Counted from the first letter of the stretch, positions 11,901 through 27,674 are shown. The stretch: DNA of 62,500 bases from Glandiceps talaboti (GCF_964340395.1 NC_135562.1:11549543-11612042); one strand, 5' to 3'. The notes: a model not told the origin generated them from the letters alone. Translations and numbers: made by a program.

Positions 11901-14900
11901 CATCCAGGTAAGTGTTTGGTGTCTTTTTAGCATATACCATAAACACTGAAACAGTCTACAGTTAGATTAGAGTTCTACAGACATCCAGGTGAGTATTTGA
12001 TGTGTTATTATGAAGACTGACACATTCAACACTTAGTTTGGTATTACAGTAACAAACGTCAGGATTTATACAGTCACACACATCCAGGTAATTGTAGAAT
12101 GAACCATATAGTTATGTACAGCTGTAAAGTTTTGAATTTGACCAAGAGATTGAAATATTTCCTTTTCCTTTCAGATGATGTATCTGACTCTGAAGTACAA
12201 CTGATAAAGGTGCTGAAGAGAAAATACATAAAATACTTCAGGAATCACAAACCAATTCCATGGAATGAAAAGTGTAACCTGAACCTGGAAGACGTTTACA
12301 CTCAGCTTGAAGTTAAAGATGTTACAAAAGGAAAATTTAAAGTTGGTGATATTTTGGAAGATGTTAGCGATATTTTTAAGTCAGTTAGTGAAGGACCAGA
12401 TAGTACAAATCGTATCCGTATAGAAGGTGCACCGGCTATAGGTAAATCCACTTTATGTGGAAAGATAGCATATGAATGGGCTCAAGGTAGACTTGACAAA
12501 TATAAACTAGTTTTCTTTTTGAAAATGAGATATGTTACAGGATATAGCATTTCAGATGAAATACAAAACCAGCTATTATTTGAGGATAAAAACATTCCTA
12601 AAGAGAGACTTGAGGAAATAATTTCTACTAATGAAAGTTCTGTGTTGTTTCTCCTTGATGGCCTAGATGAGATTCGCAAAAATAAACTAAAACAAACTGA
12701 AATTCCAAAAGTGATTTCAGAGGAAAGACTTAGCACTAGTACTGCTGTTGTTACCAGTAGACCTCGTGAGTGTGATAAGTATGTGAGTGAGTGTGATTTA
12801 CATTTTGATGTGAAGGGATTTACAGATGAAAGAATGAAGGAATATATTAAGAAATATTTTCAGGGATCTGAAGAAAGTACTACAGGAGAAGATTTCATGA
12901 AGGAAATAATCAAACAAAAGAGAGTTAATAGGAAGGTGTTTAAAAGGGGTCTCTTAGCTAACCCACTGCATGTTTCATTTTTGTGTATTCTTTGGGAAGA
13001 CAAACATGTTGGAGCTAAATTTAAGTTTCCAAAAACATTGCCAGGGCTTTACAGAGAAATACTAAATTGTATTCTTAGAAGGTATTGTAATAAGAATAAT
13101 ATAGAGTTAAAAGATGGTATATTACCCAAAGAAGTCATAAATGCAAAGGGAAACTTAATTTCAGATTCTTGTAAGTTATACATGCAAGGTGAGTCTATGT
13201 TCAACAAAGCAGACATTTCTCTAGATATGTCATTAGAGTTAGGTTTGCTAGTTAGAGATGAAGGCCCTAGAACGGAAGTACAAGAACTTTATTTCTTCTA
13301 TCATAAGACTTGGCTAGAATATTTCACTGCTCTACATCTTGCTTGTGAAGCAAAGAATAGAAATTTTGCATTTCTTGATAACATTCTCATTGATCCGGAG
13401 ACCCATTTATCTGTTTGGAAATTTCTTGCTGGAATTATGGAGAAGCAAGAAATGTGTCACCTCTTTGAAGAATTCAGCCTCAGAGTACAGAGTTTGAGTC
13501 AATTCAACTCTTCTTTTGACGCTAAGAAAGCAAACACATTGTCAAAGCTATGGAGTGTCTGTTTGCTGTGTTTGTATGAATCTAAATGGGGTGAGGACTG
13601 TATATCACATATTTCCCCATTATTACACGCAAGATTGGTTTACAGAGGAAAAGACAAATTGAAGTCATATGTTTATTATGATAATTTATTAGATGTGAAT
13701 TACCCTGTAGTCAGAGTATATTCTAGTATTTGTAGTATTGATTGTATTGTACATCTTATTAAATTACTACAGAAAATCCAATCTGTAAACTCTACTACTA
13801 ATACTGTAGAGTCACTGATAATAGCTGGTGTTACTCCACATCAGGTTTCATTACTATCAACGAAATTAAAAGAAAGTAGAATATCATTGTCTGTAGTGAT
13901 TTCAGTGATGTCAGTGCGTGCTGATGAGCTAAAGCATTACAATATCAAAAACACAATTCATTATGTTGGACAAATGCCTAAAATGATTAAACAGTCTGAA
14001 TTCAGTGATATCAGTATTCATGTTTTATGTGGGAAAGAAAAGCCAGATTGCAATGATGAAGAAGTAAAGAAGAGTATGCAAAGCATAAAGGAATCCATTT
14101 GTCAGAGTCAGTCAATACAAAGTTTGACATATTCAGTTTATGCAGACCATGTATGTGAACTGTCTACCATTGTTTCTAAACAACTAATACAGAATGGGCC
14201 TAGTAGAGTGACACTGCAATACAGAGGTGAATTATCTGACAATGTACAGGAAAGACTTTGTGAATTTATTCATAAGTGTCAAACAACACATACAGTTGAA
14301 TTGAATTTAGAAACTAGAACCCAGAGTTTAATACCAAAACTTACTGAATCTTTAAAGTGTCCAAGTGATAGTTTGAAATCCTTTACTCTGACCAGTTATA
14401 GAGTATTTGACACTGACAATGACATATTGGATGTGTTATCTACCAACACTACATTGACTGAGATAGGGATTGGAGAATTACCAAGTAAAGCAGTTCATAG
14501 TGTATGTAAATTTATAAAACATAACAGATGTGTGAAGTCTCTCAGTGTTGATTTCAAGGAGTATAATAGTGAGATGTGGGATCCTATCAAAGAAGCATTG
14601 GAACAGAATAAGATTATTCAGTATTTAACACTGTCTAGTTGTAGGTACTATTCATATGACCATTCAATTCTACATCCTTGGATACTAGGTGCAGTCCAAT
14701 GTTTATTTCCATCTGTTATCAGATCAGTAGAGACAAATCAGTGTACACTGAAGTCAATCACATTCTATACTAAGAGTCATCATGTCCATGATGAGAAAGT
14801 TACTGAGATTCAGGATATCATTGCTAGTCAACAGAAACCAACAGATTGGTCTTATGAATACAATGTGACTCCATTCCTTGATTTGTATGATGACAGAATT

Positions 14901-14963
14901 AGATACAAACACACAGTTCAGTTCAGTGTACAGGACATTACTACCAAACACAGTGAATGTTAA
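5816..14963 (+). CDS. NLR-type receptor: DED - decapeptide repeat - NACHT - LRR-like
   Basis: Five exons fit perfectly: 5816-6077, 7509-7721, 8576-10981, 11432-11578, 12175-14963. They have GT-AG borders, phase 1 at every intron, 5817 nt and 1938 residues. Residues 1-69 are basic (KKRRPK, a possible NLS). Residues 70-150 form a death-effector domain split by intron 1, ending with the typical 'LLEEVLCKIGRQQLVEKYL'. Residues 222-954 are the decapeptide repeat and about 955-1009 an S/Q-rich linker. The NACHT NTPase has Walker A GAPAIGKST (about 1094-1102), Walker B FLLDGLDE (near 1171) and a TSRPRE sensor; 'FYHKTWLEYFTALHL' matches the NLR winged-helix/helical segment. The C-terminal 450 residues contain divergent leucine-rich repeats. 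Inferred role: cytosolic sensor that oligomerises through NACHT and recruits DED adaptors or caspases. Introns 1 and 2 hold nothing notable. Residue 76 is an alternative Met inside the DED. Confidence 0.85.
8764..10960 (+). repeat. Coding minisatellite, 30-bp unit, about 73 copies
   Basis: The third NLR exon consists almost wholly of a 30-bp unit encoding SHQPLPVSTG and variants (VAIG, VATG, ESTG, SNQ, SYQ, SQQ). Every unit keeps the 10-codon length, so the frame never breaks over about 2.2 kb. Higher-order structure is visible: the block with 'LPETTRSQQSLSQP' recurs 300 bp apart (near 9985 and 10285), 'SQQPLLVATGSYQPLPESTG' recurs 300 bp apart (near 10332 and 10632), and the opening block (8785) reappears near 9500. 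The last four units before the end (10790-10890) are nearly identical TGYHQSLPES copies. The product is uncharged, P/S/T/Q/H-rich and probably disordered. Confidence 0.95.
11569..12092 (+). repeat. Tandem array of duplicated 5' splice sites in NLR intron 4
   Basis: The end of exon 4 with its donor ('agacatccag|gtaagc', GT at 11579) is followed by further copies with their intron-start sequence: donors at 11681, 11785, 11908, 11989 (gtgagt) and a truncated one at 12088 (gtaatt). Unit lengths are about 102, 104, 123, 81 and 99 bp. Units share 'gatgtgttattagtata', 'gaacactgacacagtc' and 'agagttctatacac'. Each copy carries only the last ten exon bases, not a full exon. Confidence 0.85.
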
Positions 14964-15780
14964 ACCTGATACTGTTAACATTACATGCTAATACATTGAC
15001 CTTTGACCTCATGGATCTTTATTACACCATGTCAGGTGAACACTGGTACTTATAGGTTTTACTCTGACAATTTGATATGTTTTAATAATTAACTTAATTA
15101 ATTTAAATATTCACTGTGCTTTATTACACTGTACAGTGATGTGATTTAAATTTTCTAACTATATTTTTATATAAAGCTTATATTTTTGATATTTTCATAA
15201 CATGTATTTATAATTTTTATTTATTTTCATGAAGTCATGATTACTCAAACTTTGTATTTATACAAAGAAGTCTTTGTCTACTTGTCTTTGATGAAATATT
15301 TTAATATTTTTTATACTCTGTGTTATTTATCACAATAAATATATACTTTATTTTTATAATTTGTATATAAATATAAATAAATTCAAATATCGGATACTTT
15401 TAACTAATAATGTACAATACTTTTATCTCAGGGATAATTGATTTTATATTTTGATGAGACAGAGTTTATAGTTTTCAATTTTATAAAAATCTTGGTGCTC
15501 CATATTTTCATTTCTTAGTCATATTTCATGCCTTACATATATGGTGGAAATAAACTTGTAAAATCATATTACTTTTTGTTGTCATGGAGATATATTTTTG
15601 TGGATTGTGTTAGTTTTTGAAGTAAATTTGTCAAGTTCTCTTTTTTACCTGAGCCCAGTATTTTGAATTTTAGAGACTCTATTTGTACACTTGTTATGTT
15701 GATATGGTTTGTATGTATTTATACTCAGCTTCACTTCTGTTATCATAATACACATTATGGAAATAAATATTTGAAGGAAA
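14964..15780 (+). other. NLR 3' untranslated region with candidate poly(A) signals
   Basis: A very AT-rich stretch after the stop codon contains AATAAA at 15334-15339, 15549-15554 and 15762-15767. Which one is used cannot be told from sequence. Confidence 0.5.
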
Positions 15781-18686
<2,906 letters not shown>

Positions 18687-18993
18687 GGTTTCACGTTTAC
18701 AGTTTGCAAAGAATTCTTTGTATTCTCTTTTTAATGACGTTTGTATCAATATATACAACTGTAAACAGAACTGAATCTGAAATTTTAACAAGTCATAGAC
18801 TCATACATGTACATTGAATGTCATATTTCACGGCAAGGTGTCAAGATGAAAATGATTGAATATTGTTTTATTATATTCAAAAATATATTTAAAAAAACTA
18901 AATGATATAAATGTAACTGTACTCTTAGTAGACATTATCATCAGTTATGTGATATCACTGTGGAAGAACATAGCATGCACATAAACCAAATAA

Positions 18994-19024
<31 letters not shown>

Positions 19025-19127
19025 TGTATGTATGTATGTATGTATGTATGTATGTATGTATGTATGTATGTATGTATGTATGTATGTATGTATGTATGTA
19101 TGTATGTATGTATGTATGTATGTATGT

Positions 19128-19158
<31 letters not shown>

Positions 19159-19315
19159 CATGCATGCATGTATGTATGTATGTATGTATGTATGTAATTT
19201 AGTATTCTTTTGTTATATTTTGTTTGTTTTGAATTGTAGGTTTGTAATACTTGAGTTTATATTCAACTTTGTTCTATTTATTTATATCTGGTTGAATAAA
19301 GATTCACATGTATGT

Positions 19316-19346
<31 letters not shown>

Positions 19347-19660
19347 CATGCATGCATGCATGCATGCATGCATGCATGCATGTATGTATGTATGTATGTA
19401 TGTGTGTGTGTGTGTGTGTGTATGTATGCATGCATGCATGTATGTATGTATGTATGTATGTATGTATGTATGTATGTATGTATGTATGTATGTGTGTGTG
19501 TATGTGTATGTATGTATGTATGTATGTATGTATGTATGTATGTATGTATGTATACTGTATGTATGTATGTATGTATGTATGTATGTATGTATGTATGTAT
19601 GTATGTATGTATGTATGTATGTATGTATGTATGTATGTGTGCATGTATGTGGATGTCTGT
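18994..19660. repeat. Two (ATGT)n microsatellite blocks with GT and GCAT interruptions
   Basis: Blocks at 18994-19197 and 19309-19655 are composed of ATGT tetranucleotides interrupted by (GT)n and (GCAT)n runs, separated by about 110 bp of unique sequence. Reading frames through them encode YVCM repeats and are not genes. Confidence 0.98.
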
Positions 19661-20048
19661 GTGTTAGAAAGATTTATTGAAGAAGACACTCCTGAGTACC
19701 GATAACGAATCTAAATAGTCTAAGGCACGAGAGAAAGATATTTTTCTTTAGAAATATTATATATTACTTTGTACTTTCCTGCATATATATATATTTTATA
19801 TGTTGTTATTACACTAAGCTATAGTTATAAACCTATTTTGAAGTGTACAAATAAAAAAAAATAAAAAAACATAAATATTTCACACCTGTTTTGAAAATAT
19901 GAAAATAAAATATTTCCAATAAATATTCATAAAAGCAAAGTTGTGAATGTCGTGTCAATTGTGAGTTGATTAACATTGAGATTGGTAATATGGACATACA
20001 CACATAAAAAAACTATAAAGTGAGTTGAAGCACAGCTAAACAGTATAC

Positions 20049-20533
20049 ATTGCATGTAGACTCTCTCACAGTCCTCAGAGCATCGCATCTCTAAAACTTA
20101 AAAGGACTATTTTGTAAGTACCATTATCTACTGCATAATTGTACTGTAGGCCCTCATTGACTACATAGGGTTAATCATTCATGCGTTGACGTATAACCGC
20201 AATGCCCGAGCTCGGAACATCGCATCGCAACAACACAGAGTATCAGAGTAACACATCAACTCATGATTTAATATTAGCACTATGTAGTCAATATAAGGGC
20301 CCGCAGTATGACATTCTGTTCTACTCTATTATATTAGTACAGTTATATTCTAGTACAATTATATATACAATGTATTGGTCGGAAAGAGAAAGACGCTCGT
20401 GTCACGCTATCAGCAGGCACTTATAGGGCTGAACAACATGACGTATCTTACAGTCTGGGTAGACATCTGTACATACAAAAATAGCTAATAGCAATACTCC
20501 CGTGGACTGGTGAGAGAGTCTACATGTATGCAA
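20049..20533. mobile_element. Candidate MITE with about 25-bp inverted ends
   Basis: Left end 'gcatgtagactctctcac' (from about 20053) is the inverse of 'gtgagagagtctacatg' near 20510-20526; adjoining bases also pair with small gaps. The copy at the window start would be the same element, truncated by the window edge, with its right end at about 398-421. Sequence beyond the right end is also shared between the copies, so the element lies inside a larger duplication. Confidence 0.5.
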
Positions 20534-20920
20534 CAAAACATTCAGAGAAATTGATTGTATAGTGACCTTTGACCTTTGGTTACATACACGCATCTCAGAT
20601 CAGACTACTCTATACCGTCACGGCGTACCTTACAGACTATACCACTGTAGTGGTGTGACACAGGCACTCGAATCAATCTGTATGATTTTGGGGAAAAATG
20701 TATAATGAATACATACTATACATTTTTTTTTTTAAATCATACAGATTGATTCGAGTGTCTGTGTGGTGTGAGGTCACATACATAACCTGGAGTTGACAAA
20801 AAGACGTTATATTTCAACATGACACGACTGTATTTGCTTCTTAATATTATAGTCTAGTGCCGTCCGTAGCATCGAATCTCAAGATATTTGCATCCAGACT
20901 ACTTATTGTAAAACCACTGT
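20112..20920. repeat. Long dispersed duplication, copy 2 (matches 1-785)
   Basis: Second copy of the segment at the window start, same orientation, with a few substitutions and one insertion of about 20 bases ('gtatagtgacctttgacctt', near 20553). The match ends at about 20920. Confidence 0.9.
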
Positions 20921-21303
20921 GTGATCTGACGTACCGAACTATTTTAATTCACATAGCTCCACATAAGTATTATTATTGACAGTCGTCAAGTCTGAGAGTC
21001 TTGGAACAAACCGTGTAAGCAGGCGATGTCTGGTGGTATGCAGCTATATGGCCCAAATCCGGTATTGTCCCGTCTTGACTTGCTACTTGTTGAAGACGTG
21101 TGTCGAAGCCCGCCTCCTTGCGGTCGACCGGACAGAATATGTCAATACGTCCAGCCACTTCCAAAACCCTTTCAAATGCGTTCACAATCCAATTTAAAGT
21201 CGATATTGTTGAATTAAAACATCACTAAAAACCTAAAGATCCATTCCAGTTCTGTTTTTTTTTCCGTCAAGGCAAATAAAACGATAACGTTGATCGTTTT
21301 TTG

Positions 21304-21309
21304 TTTATT
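21304..21309 (-). terminator. Candidate poly(A) signal of the CFAP97-like gene
   Basis: 'tttatt' on the plus strand reads AATAAA on the minus strand, about 195 bases after the stop codon of the gene at 21505-22212. Confidence 0.4.
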
Positions 21310-21504
21310 TTGATTGAGTTACAAGGTAACAGGTGGTTGTAGTAAAGACGTCGTTCTGTATGCATGGCTGCACTTCTTGATTGTCCGCATGTATACATTA
21401 CAGTCAAAAACACTATTTGCATATACATGTATACACCACAGGCAAGGTCTCGTAAAAAACTTACATAATTGGTACTTTTTTGTAAATATATTGAGTGTGT
21501 GAGA

Positions 21505-22212
21505 TCAGTAATTCCTCCATTCGTTTCCCCTTCCATTCCATAGCGGATATTTGGAAATTTTCCCAACCATTCTTTCATGGGTTTTGTATTCCTGGTGTGT
21601 CCGCCGCTGATCGTAGTGTGATTCCTGATCTTCTATTCGCCTAAGCAGTTCACGATTTTGTTTCAATATTTTCTCCGCAGCTTTGTCACGATTCTTGTAA
21701 AACTGACTCTCTGGTTTATATTCAACCAAGCGATTGTCTAAACGTGCCTTTCCTTCGTCAATAGCGAGCAAGCGATCCAACAGTTTCCGGTTTTCTTCTT
21801 GTATTTTCACAGCTCGATCTCGGCTTGCTTTTGTTTTCAACCCCATGTACATGGAACTGGTCGGCTGCTTATTATCCAGAGTTGACCTTATCCTGGATAC
21901 TCGATCCTTATCCCGTTGAGCTAACCTTTCCTGGTCCATTTGTAGTTGTTTGAGTTTCCTTCGCTTGATTACATCGTACGAAGCCATTTTGTTGTCAACA
22001 ATAGAGCGAGCGTGTTCAATCTTTTTGCGATGACGTTCATATGCCCTTTGCTCCCAGGGGTCATCTCCATAATAACGGTGATTAAACATCGCAGACGAAC
22101 AGTGAGAATCTACTACACTGTTGGTGCTCTCGACTTTCTGACGGTGTATTTGGAACGCTCTCTCCTTCTCCCTCTCTACAAGAGACTCAATTTCTCTGTG
22201 ATGTTGTAACAT
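21505..22212 (-). CDS. CFAP97/hemingway-family axonemal protein
   Basis: A single uninterrupted frame of 235 residues, very rich in R, K, E and Q, with the hallmark of CFAP97-domain proteins: H-R-x-K-x-x-x-A-x-S-x-V-D, then a K-x-K-x-LQ helix, then 'ENRKLLDRLLAIDEGKARLDN'. The module is visible about three times: HRQKVESTNSVVD (residues 23-35), HRKKIEHARSIVD (about 61-73) and RVSRIRSTLDN followed by the N-R-x-L-L helix (about 104-160), with a fourth 'KQNRELLRRIEDQ' near 183. Family members (CFAP97D1, Drosophila hemingway) act in cilia and sperm flagella. An in-frame TGA two codons before the ATG supports this start and a complete single-exon gene. The D1 or D2 subtype is not decided. Confidence 0.8.
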   Translation of the reverse strand: MLQHHREIESLVEREKERAFQIHRQKVESTNSVVDSHCSSAMFNHRYYGDDPWEQRAYERHRKKIEHARSIVDNKMASYDVIKRRKLKQLQMDQERLAQRDKDRVSRIRSTLDNKQPTSSMYMGLKTKASRDRAVKIQEENRKLLDRLLAIDEGKARLDNRLVEYKPESQFYKNRDKAAEKILKQNRELLRRIEDQESHYDQRRTHQEYKTHERMVGKISKYPLWNGRGNEWRNY

Positions 22213-24087
22213 TTCAAATCACCTTAACGTGCTTTCACGTGTCGTCATTGTTAAAAAAAGGACAAAATGTCACCGGGGATTTCGATAAGCCGTCCTAAAG
22301 CACGTCTTAGCAGTGGTCGCAAGTCCCCTTGTCAGACGTTCACTATGTTGCAGCTAGTTTTGAACACGAAAGTTTACGGTTTGATGCATTCACCATGGTG
22401 TTCGTTTAGTGACATACAGCTACACCAAATAAGTAGAAGTGCGTAGAATATGTCAATATAAAGCAGGGCGTCAATATATTAATGAGAGAGCCTTTATTTC
22501 TGAATATTTATAGCCCTAGTCGATATTTCTTTTCAGAACACCACAGTTAAAACGTGTGTTGATGCCAGTTTAAAGACGAACGTAAACAGCAGATAACCTC
22601 GGAAATGGAGTTACTACAATCATATACCCTACACGTGTAGGGTCTTATACCATCAACACTATGTAAGTTTAGTTTCACGCTTTTCCTTACAACGCGTAAT
22701 AATAAAATCCCCTTCGCGTGTTCTATCTTTGAGATTTTTTTAAAGTAGACATGAACAGATAGCTGCATCCATATTACTAGTAATTGGTTCTACAACGTCT
22801 GTATTTATTAGTAAAAAGTACGCAGTTGAAAAATATATCAACGTGACATTACATTTAGCAATCAGCGAATTAGTTAGTTTGTCGTACTATTGAACCATGT
22901 TGAATCAAATCCGAAGGCATGCTGTAACACCACTGAATTGAAATTATCCATTCACCTATCATATCTACGTAAAATAACCCAGTCTAGTAATCAGTTCATG
23001 ATATTTAAAGTTTTGCAAGCGTATGCAGCTATGTATCTTTAATGACATTAATTTATTTTCAATCTTAATTACTCTCGATTGACTACCAAATTCGAGCTGT
23101 CATTACGTTAGTTAGGCGTTGGATCTACCGATAGTCCCGCTTTCATAGCAAGTACGAGTACGTAAGTAGCGAAAACAGTCACAAGCGGAGCTGCTTTCTT
23201 CCCCCTAGGCTGTCAGTGTACTAGTCTCGGATCCAGGCGGCGGATGATGGTTTTTGAATGCATCAAAATCCCCATCCACCAGCTGGATGCTAGGCAACCA
23301 GTGTAAGTCCATGGAGTACAAGGGCATAACATTTATACATCCACGGTACGTCCAAATGGAAATGCCTTATCCCCAAATCGATCCAAGGATATGACCCTGG
23401 AAAAAAAAAGTTTTTTCATTTGATAACGTCATCTACTCGAGCGATACAAGTTTTGCGCAGCTTCTCTAGTATTGTCGTTAACAGAAGACGTAGTTTACAA
23501 ATTATTTTGACATTACACTGTAACTGTTATTGATATAAGGCCAATCTTGAGAAACCGTCCCGAATAGCTTTAGCTCCGTTTTAGGATCACCACACCCATC
23601 GGCGCGGCGGCCAGTTCTATTAGAGAAAGTCTGTATTGTGCACCGAAAAAAGAGATTTGCATTACTTTCCAAGTCCTTTTGTGTGTTATAAATGTAAACA
23701 ATTCTGTTACAACACCACGGGGAATTTTCTTATTACAAGATCTTAGCTTTGTCTTCTAAAATCGTTTATGAAAGAAGGCTTTAAACCGTAGATAGATTTT
23801 TTCCATGTATGATTCACGTAAACCTTTCACATACAGATCTAGAGTCTGTTGCTCCTTCCCTATCTCTCCCCTCCCTCCCTCCCTCCTTCCCTCCCGCTCC
23901 CTCCCTCATTTCATTGATCTATTCTAGATGTTGCATGTAACTCTGTAGGTGAAGTTGGTTATTTATGGTGGAAACTGTCCTTACTTCATGTCCTTAATAC
24001 ATGTATATGAAATGCACCAACGGTAAAATCAACATCAAATCGGTCAATGTTCCAGGAGAGTTTGTTGGGGTTGGGTTCCAATGGGTA
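22213..24087. other. Intergenic, no feature recognised
   Basis: Upstream of the CFAP97-like gene. Only short accidental frames and a pyrimidine-rich (CCCT)n-like patch near 23860-23905 are visible. Confidence 0.5.
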
Positions 24088-24414
24088 TTATAATGCATGC
24101 ACCTCTTTACCTTTTTGTCTAACAAAAACATGGGTACAGGTGCGGGTAGTCGTTGGAGCTGCAGAGTTGAAAATAATTATGTGTGTACCATATGAAAAAG
24201 AACCCTTATTATAATATTTCACTAATCTCGTGTTTGGGTTACATATAATTATATCCAATGGGAGGCTATTGAATTCTACGTAGTGTGTAAACAAAAACTG
24301 GTAGATCTCTGAGAACTGAGTTGGTGAAGGGGTTTCTGATATTTCGAACTTGTTTCTTGGATACACACATTGATCCTCACATTTCACAACAAAGGTCTTG
24401 TATTGGTGACACAC
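24088..24414 (-). CDS. Unassigned open frame, 108 residues
   Basis: A frame of 108 codons with ordinary protein-like composition (MCHQYKTFVV... ending KGKEVHAL). It is longer than expected by chance in this AT-rich background and free of low-complexity sequence. I recognise no family, and there is no signal peptide or clear membrane segment. It lies downstream, on the same strand, of the frame at 24586-24777, and could be a small gene, an exon, or accidental. Confidence 0.3.
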   Translation of the reverse strand: MCHQYKTFVVKCEDQCVYPRNKFEISETPSPTQFSEIYQFLFTHYVEFNSLPLDIIICNPNTRLVKYYNKGSFSYGTHIIIFNSAAPTTTRTCTHVFVRQKGKEVHAL

Positions 24415-24585
24415 TCACAATGGCACAGTTTGTTTAATTTTGCCTCCGTAGCCAAGACAGTTCTAATCCTGTACCATGGCTACTAAAGGGCCAAAGGTAG
24501 GTGACACATGCATTACAGGCTTTAGATACGGGAATAGCTTAGCTAGGTATTATTCTATTGATTACCATTCCAACGTTGTATATCA

Positions 24586-24777
24586 CTAAGGCTTGCCACT
24601 TTGTGCGTACAGTTTTCTGATGTAGTTGCTCCAAGCTGTTTGGTTGGCTAAACTTTGGTTTTCACTGCGACCTTGAAGAAAGTACACAGTTTTCACACCT
24701 TGGTGGCAAGAGCGACACATGACATGGGCCATAGGATATGGTCTAAGAACTTTGCCAGAAATTTGCTTACAGTTCAT
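24586..24777 (-). CDS. Candidate terminal exon with CxxC motif, unassigned
   Basis: 63 codons on the minus strand ending in a stop, including HVMCRSCHQGVKTVYFLQG and 'AWSNYIRKLYAQSGKP'. Composition is typical of a conserved protein. A possible acceptor (gtaag|caaat) lies a few codons after the first Met, so this may be a last exon rather than a complete gene. No function is claimed. Confidence 0.35.
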   Translation of the reverse strand: MNCKQISGKVLRPYPMAHVMCRSCHQGVKTVYFLQGRSENQSLANQTAWSNYIRKLYAQSGKP

Positions 24778-24995
24778 AAATTTAACGTTTAAAATGTTAT
24801 CAAAGCAAGTTTATTAGGTTATATGTGAATTTCTAAAATATGGTATATGGAATCCTTGAATATTAACGTGTAAGCAGTGCACACACATATGATTGTTAAA
24901 CAACGATCAGCTGAACACGAACTTTGCAGAGGATGTCTGTTTTATAGCAAACGTACGGTTTTTTGTCAGTTGTAAATGCATGAATCGCTCTCTTA

Positions 24996-25376
24996 TTAGG
25001 CCTAAAAAAAGTTGTGTGGTTCCGGTTACCCGACCTCACCTAGTTGTTGACTGCTGCCGACCCTAAACTTGTTTTTTTTTTACATTATTGGAGAAAAAAA
25101 TAGAATCACGAAAATTGTGCAGTCTTGCCAGAAGTAGTGGAAGCGGGAACTGCCATCAACTTAAGACACTATAAAACTGTTCTTCCAATCTGTAATGACT
25201 GTACATCTGATGAGAAGAAACCAATAACACAGATACTATATGGAAAACAATGGAAAACATAACTACCTGAACTAGACTCTTACACATGAAATAAAAATAT
25301 AATGATAAAATAAAATAAAAAATCTACCTACCCAACCTATTCTAAATCGTGTTAATCGGATTTTATTCGGCCTTAC
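24996..25376. mobile_element. MITE family A, copy 3
   Basis: Starts 'ttaggcctaaaaaaagttgt' and continues 'gtggttccggttac'; ends '...attcggccttac'. The inner right terminus is partly deleted (the accacacaa part is missing). The middle keeps 'gtacatctgatgagaagaaa'. Same family as 2139-2511 and 4227-4606. Confidence 0.8.
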
Positions 25377-25377
25377 A

Positions 25378-26562
<1,185 letters not shown>

Positions 26563-26685
26563 TAAGAATCATGATGGAATGAAGGCAATAAGTCAAATAA
26601 AGACATAAGAAGATAGAGAGAACTTGGCGATCAATAAAGTCTAAAGAGAGGGAAAGAGCAGATAAACAGATCTAGACTGACAGGC

Positions 26686-26733
<48 letters not shown>

Positions 26734-26734
26734 G

Positions 26735-27250
26735 GAATTAGGGGAGGGTCGTATTTGTCACGTTATCTAACTTCCCCTAATTTTGTGACTTTGGTAAGTA
26801 TATGCCATCGGTACCAGTGTTACCTCCCATTGCTGCCAAATCCAACCACTGCCACCTTTGTACCATGCTATCAGAATATATGTAATTCAGACAAAACATT
26901 GCTGATAACTATGTAGTGGATCAATTGTTAGTTGATGGGAGTAGATGAGTGGGTCTCACAGGAGTAAAAGGAATACAGCGTGGTAAAATATTAGGGATCA
27001 TGTGGTGAAGTGGAGATTTTGACCTCGGTGCCGCAAGTGTAGGTATACGTAGTGCACCCATCTAGTCTTTTGGGAGCTCTGGCCTTCAGCTCTGCAAATT
27101 AGATGCAGTGCCTTTACACAAGGCTAATGGTGAGAAACATCCAGTGCCTTTAAAATATCAATATGGTGGCAGCGGTGGGACTGAGTCCTCATCCGGGATT
27201 CTTGGACTCGTGTCCCTTTTCAAGTGTGACAGCATGGATTGCCCGGCTCT
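26735..27250. repeat. Dispersed repeat related to 900-1920
   Basis: Shares several blocks in the same order with 900-1920: 'gctgccaaatcc' type sequence, 'gtgggtctcacaggagtaaa', 'ggccttcagct' and 'tatggtggcagcggtggga'. The 82-codon frame inside it is therefore probably not a gene. Confidence 0.6.
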
Positions 27251-27674
27251 CCGCCTTGTAATTTCTGAAGGCTCCTTACGAACTGCAGTCATTAATCTGA
27301 TTTTTATGGAAGTATACCATGAAATCGTGGTAGCTACTAACTTACGTTGTATGTGACTTTGCATATTATTTCTTATACGCATAGCGCCACCTACGATCCA
27401 TTGGTAATATCTCACGTTTTCCCCCATACCGACTTTTGTACTGTAATATCGATATCAGAACATATGATTCAGTCCAGCTCGGAAACTAGACTTTATTCAT
27501 TTAATATATCAGTAAGTATGACGTATCCACCAAGTTCATCAAAGATTGTTTTCTTTAAATGTGTTAAAATGTTCATGAATGTATTTCAGTGATATGTTTG
27601 TTTCTCATGTTTTGGGAGAGCACGACATAATGATATGCAAAATATTATGTGACAATTATACATTGACATCTTTT

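Noticed and set aside
27108-27427. 82- and 89-codon frames on both strands
   Set aside because: They fall in a dispersed repeat shared with 1670-1850, where the frame is not kept.
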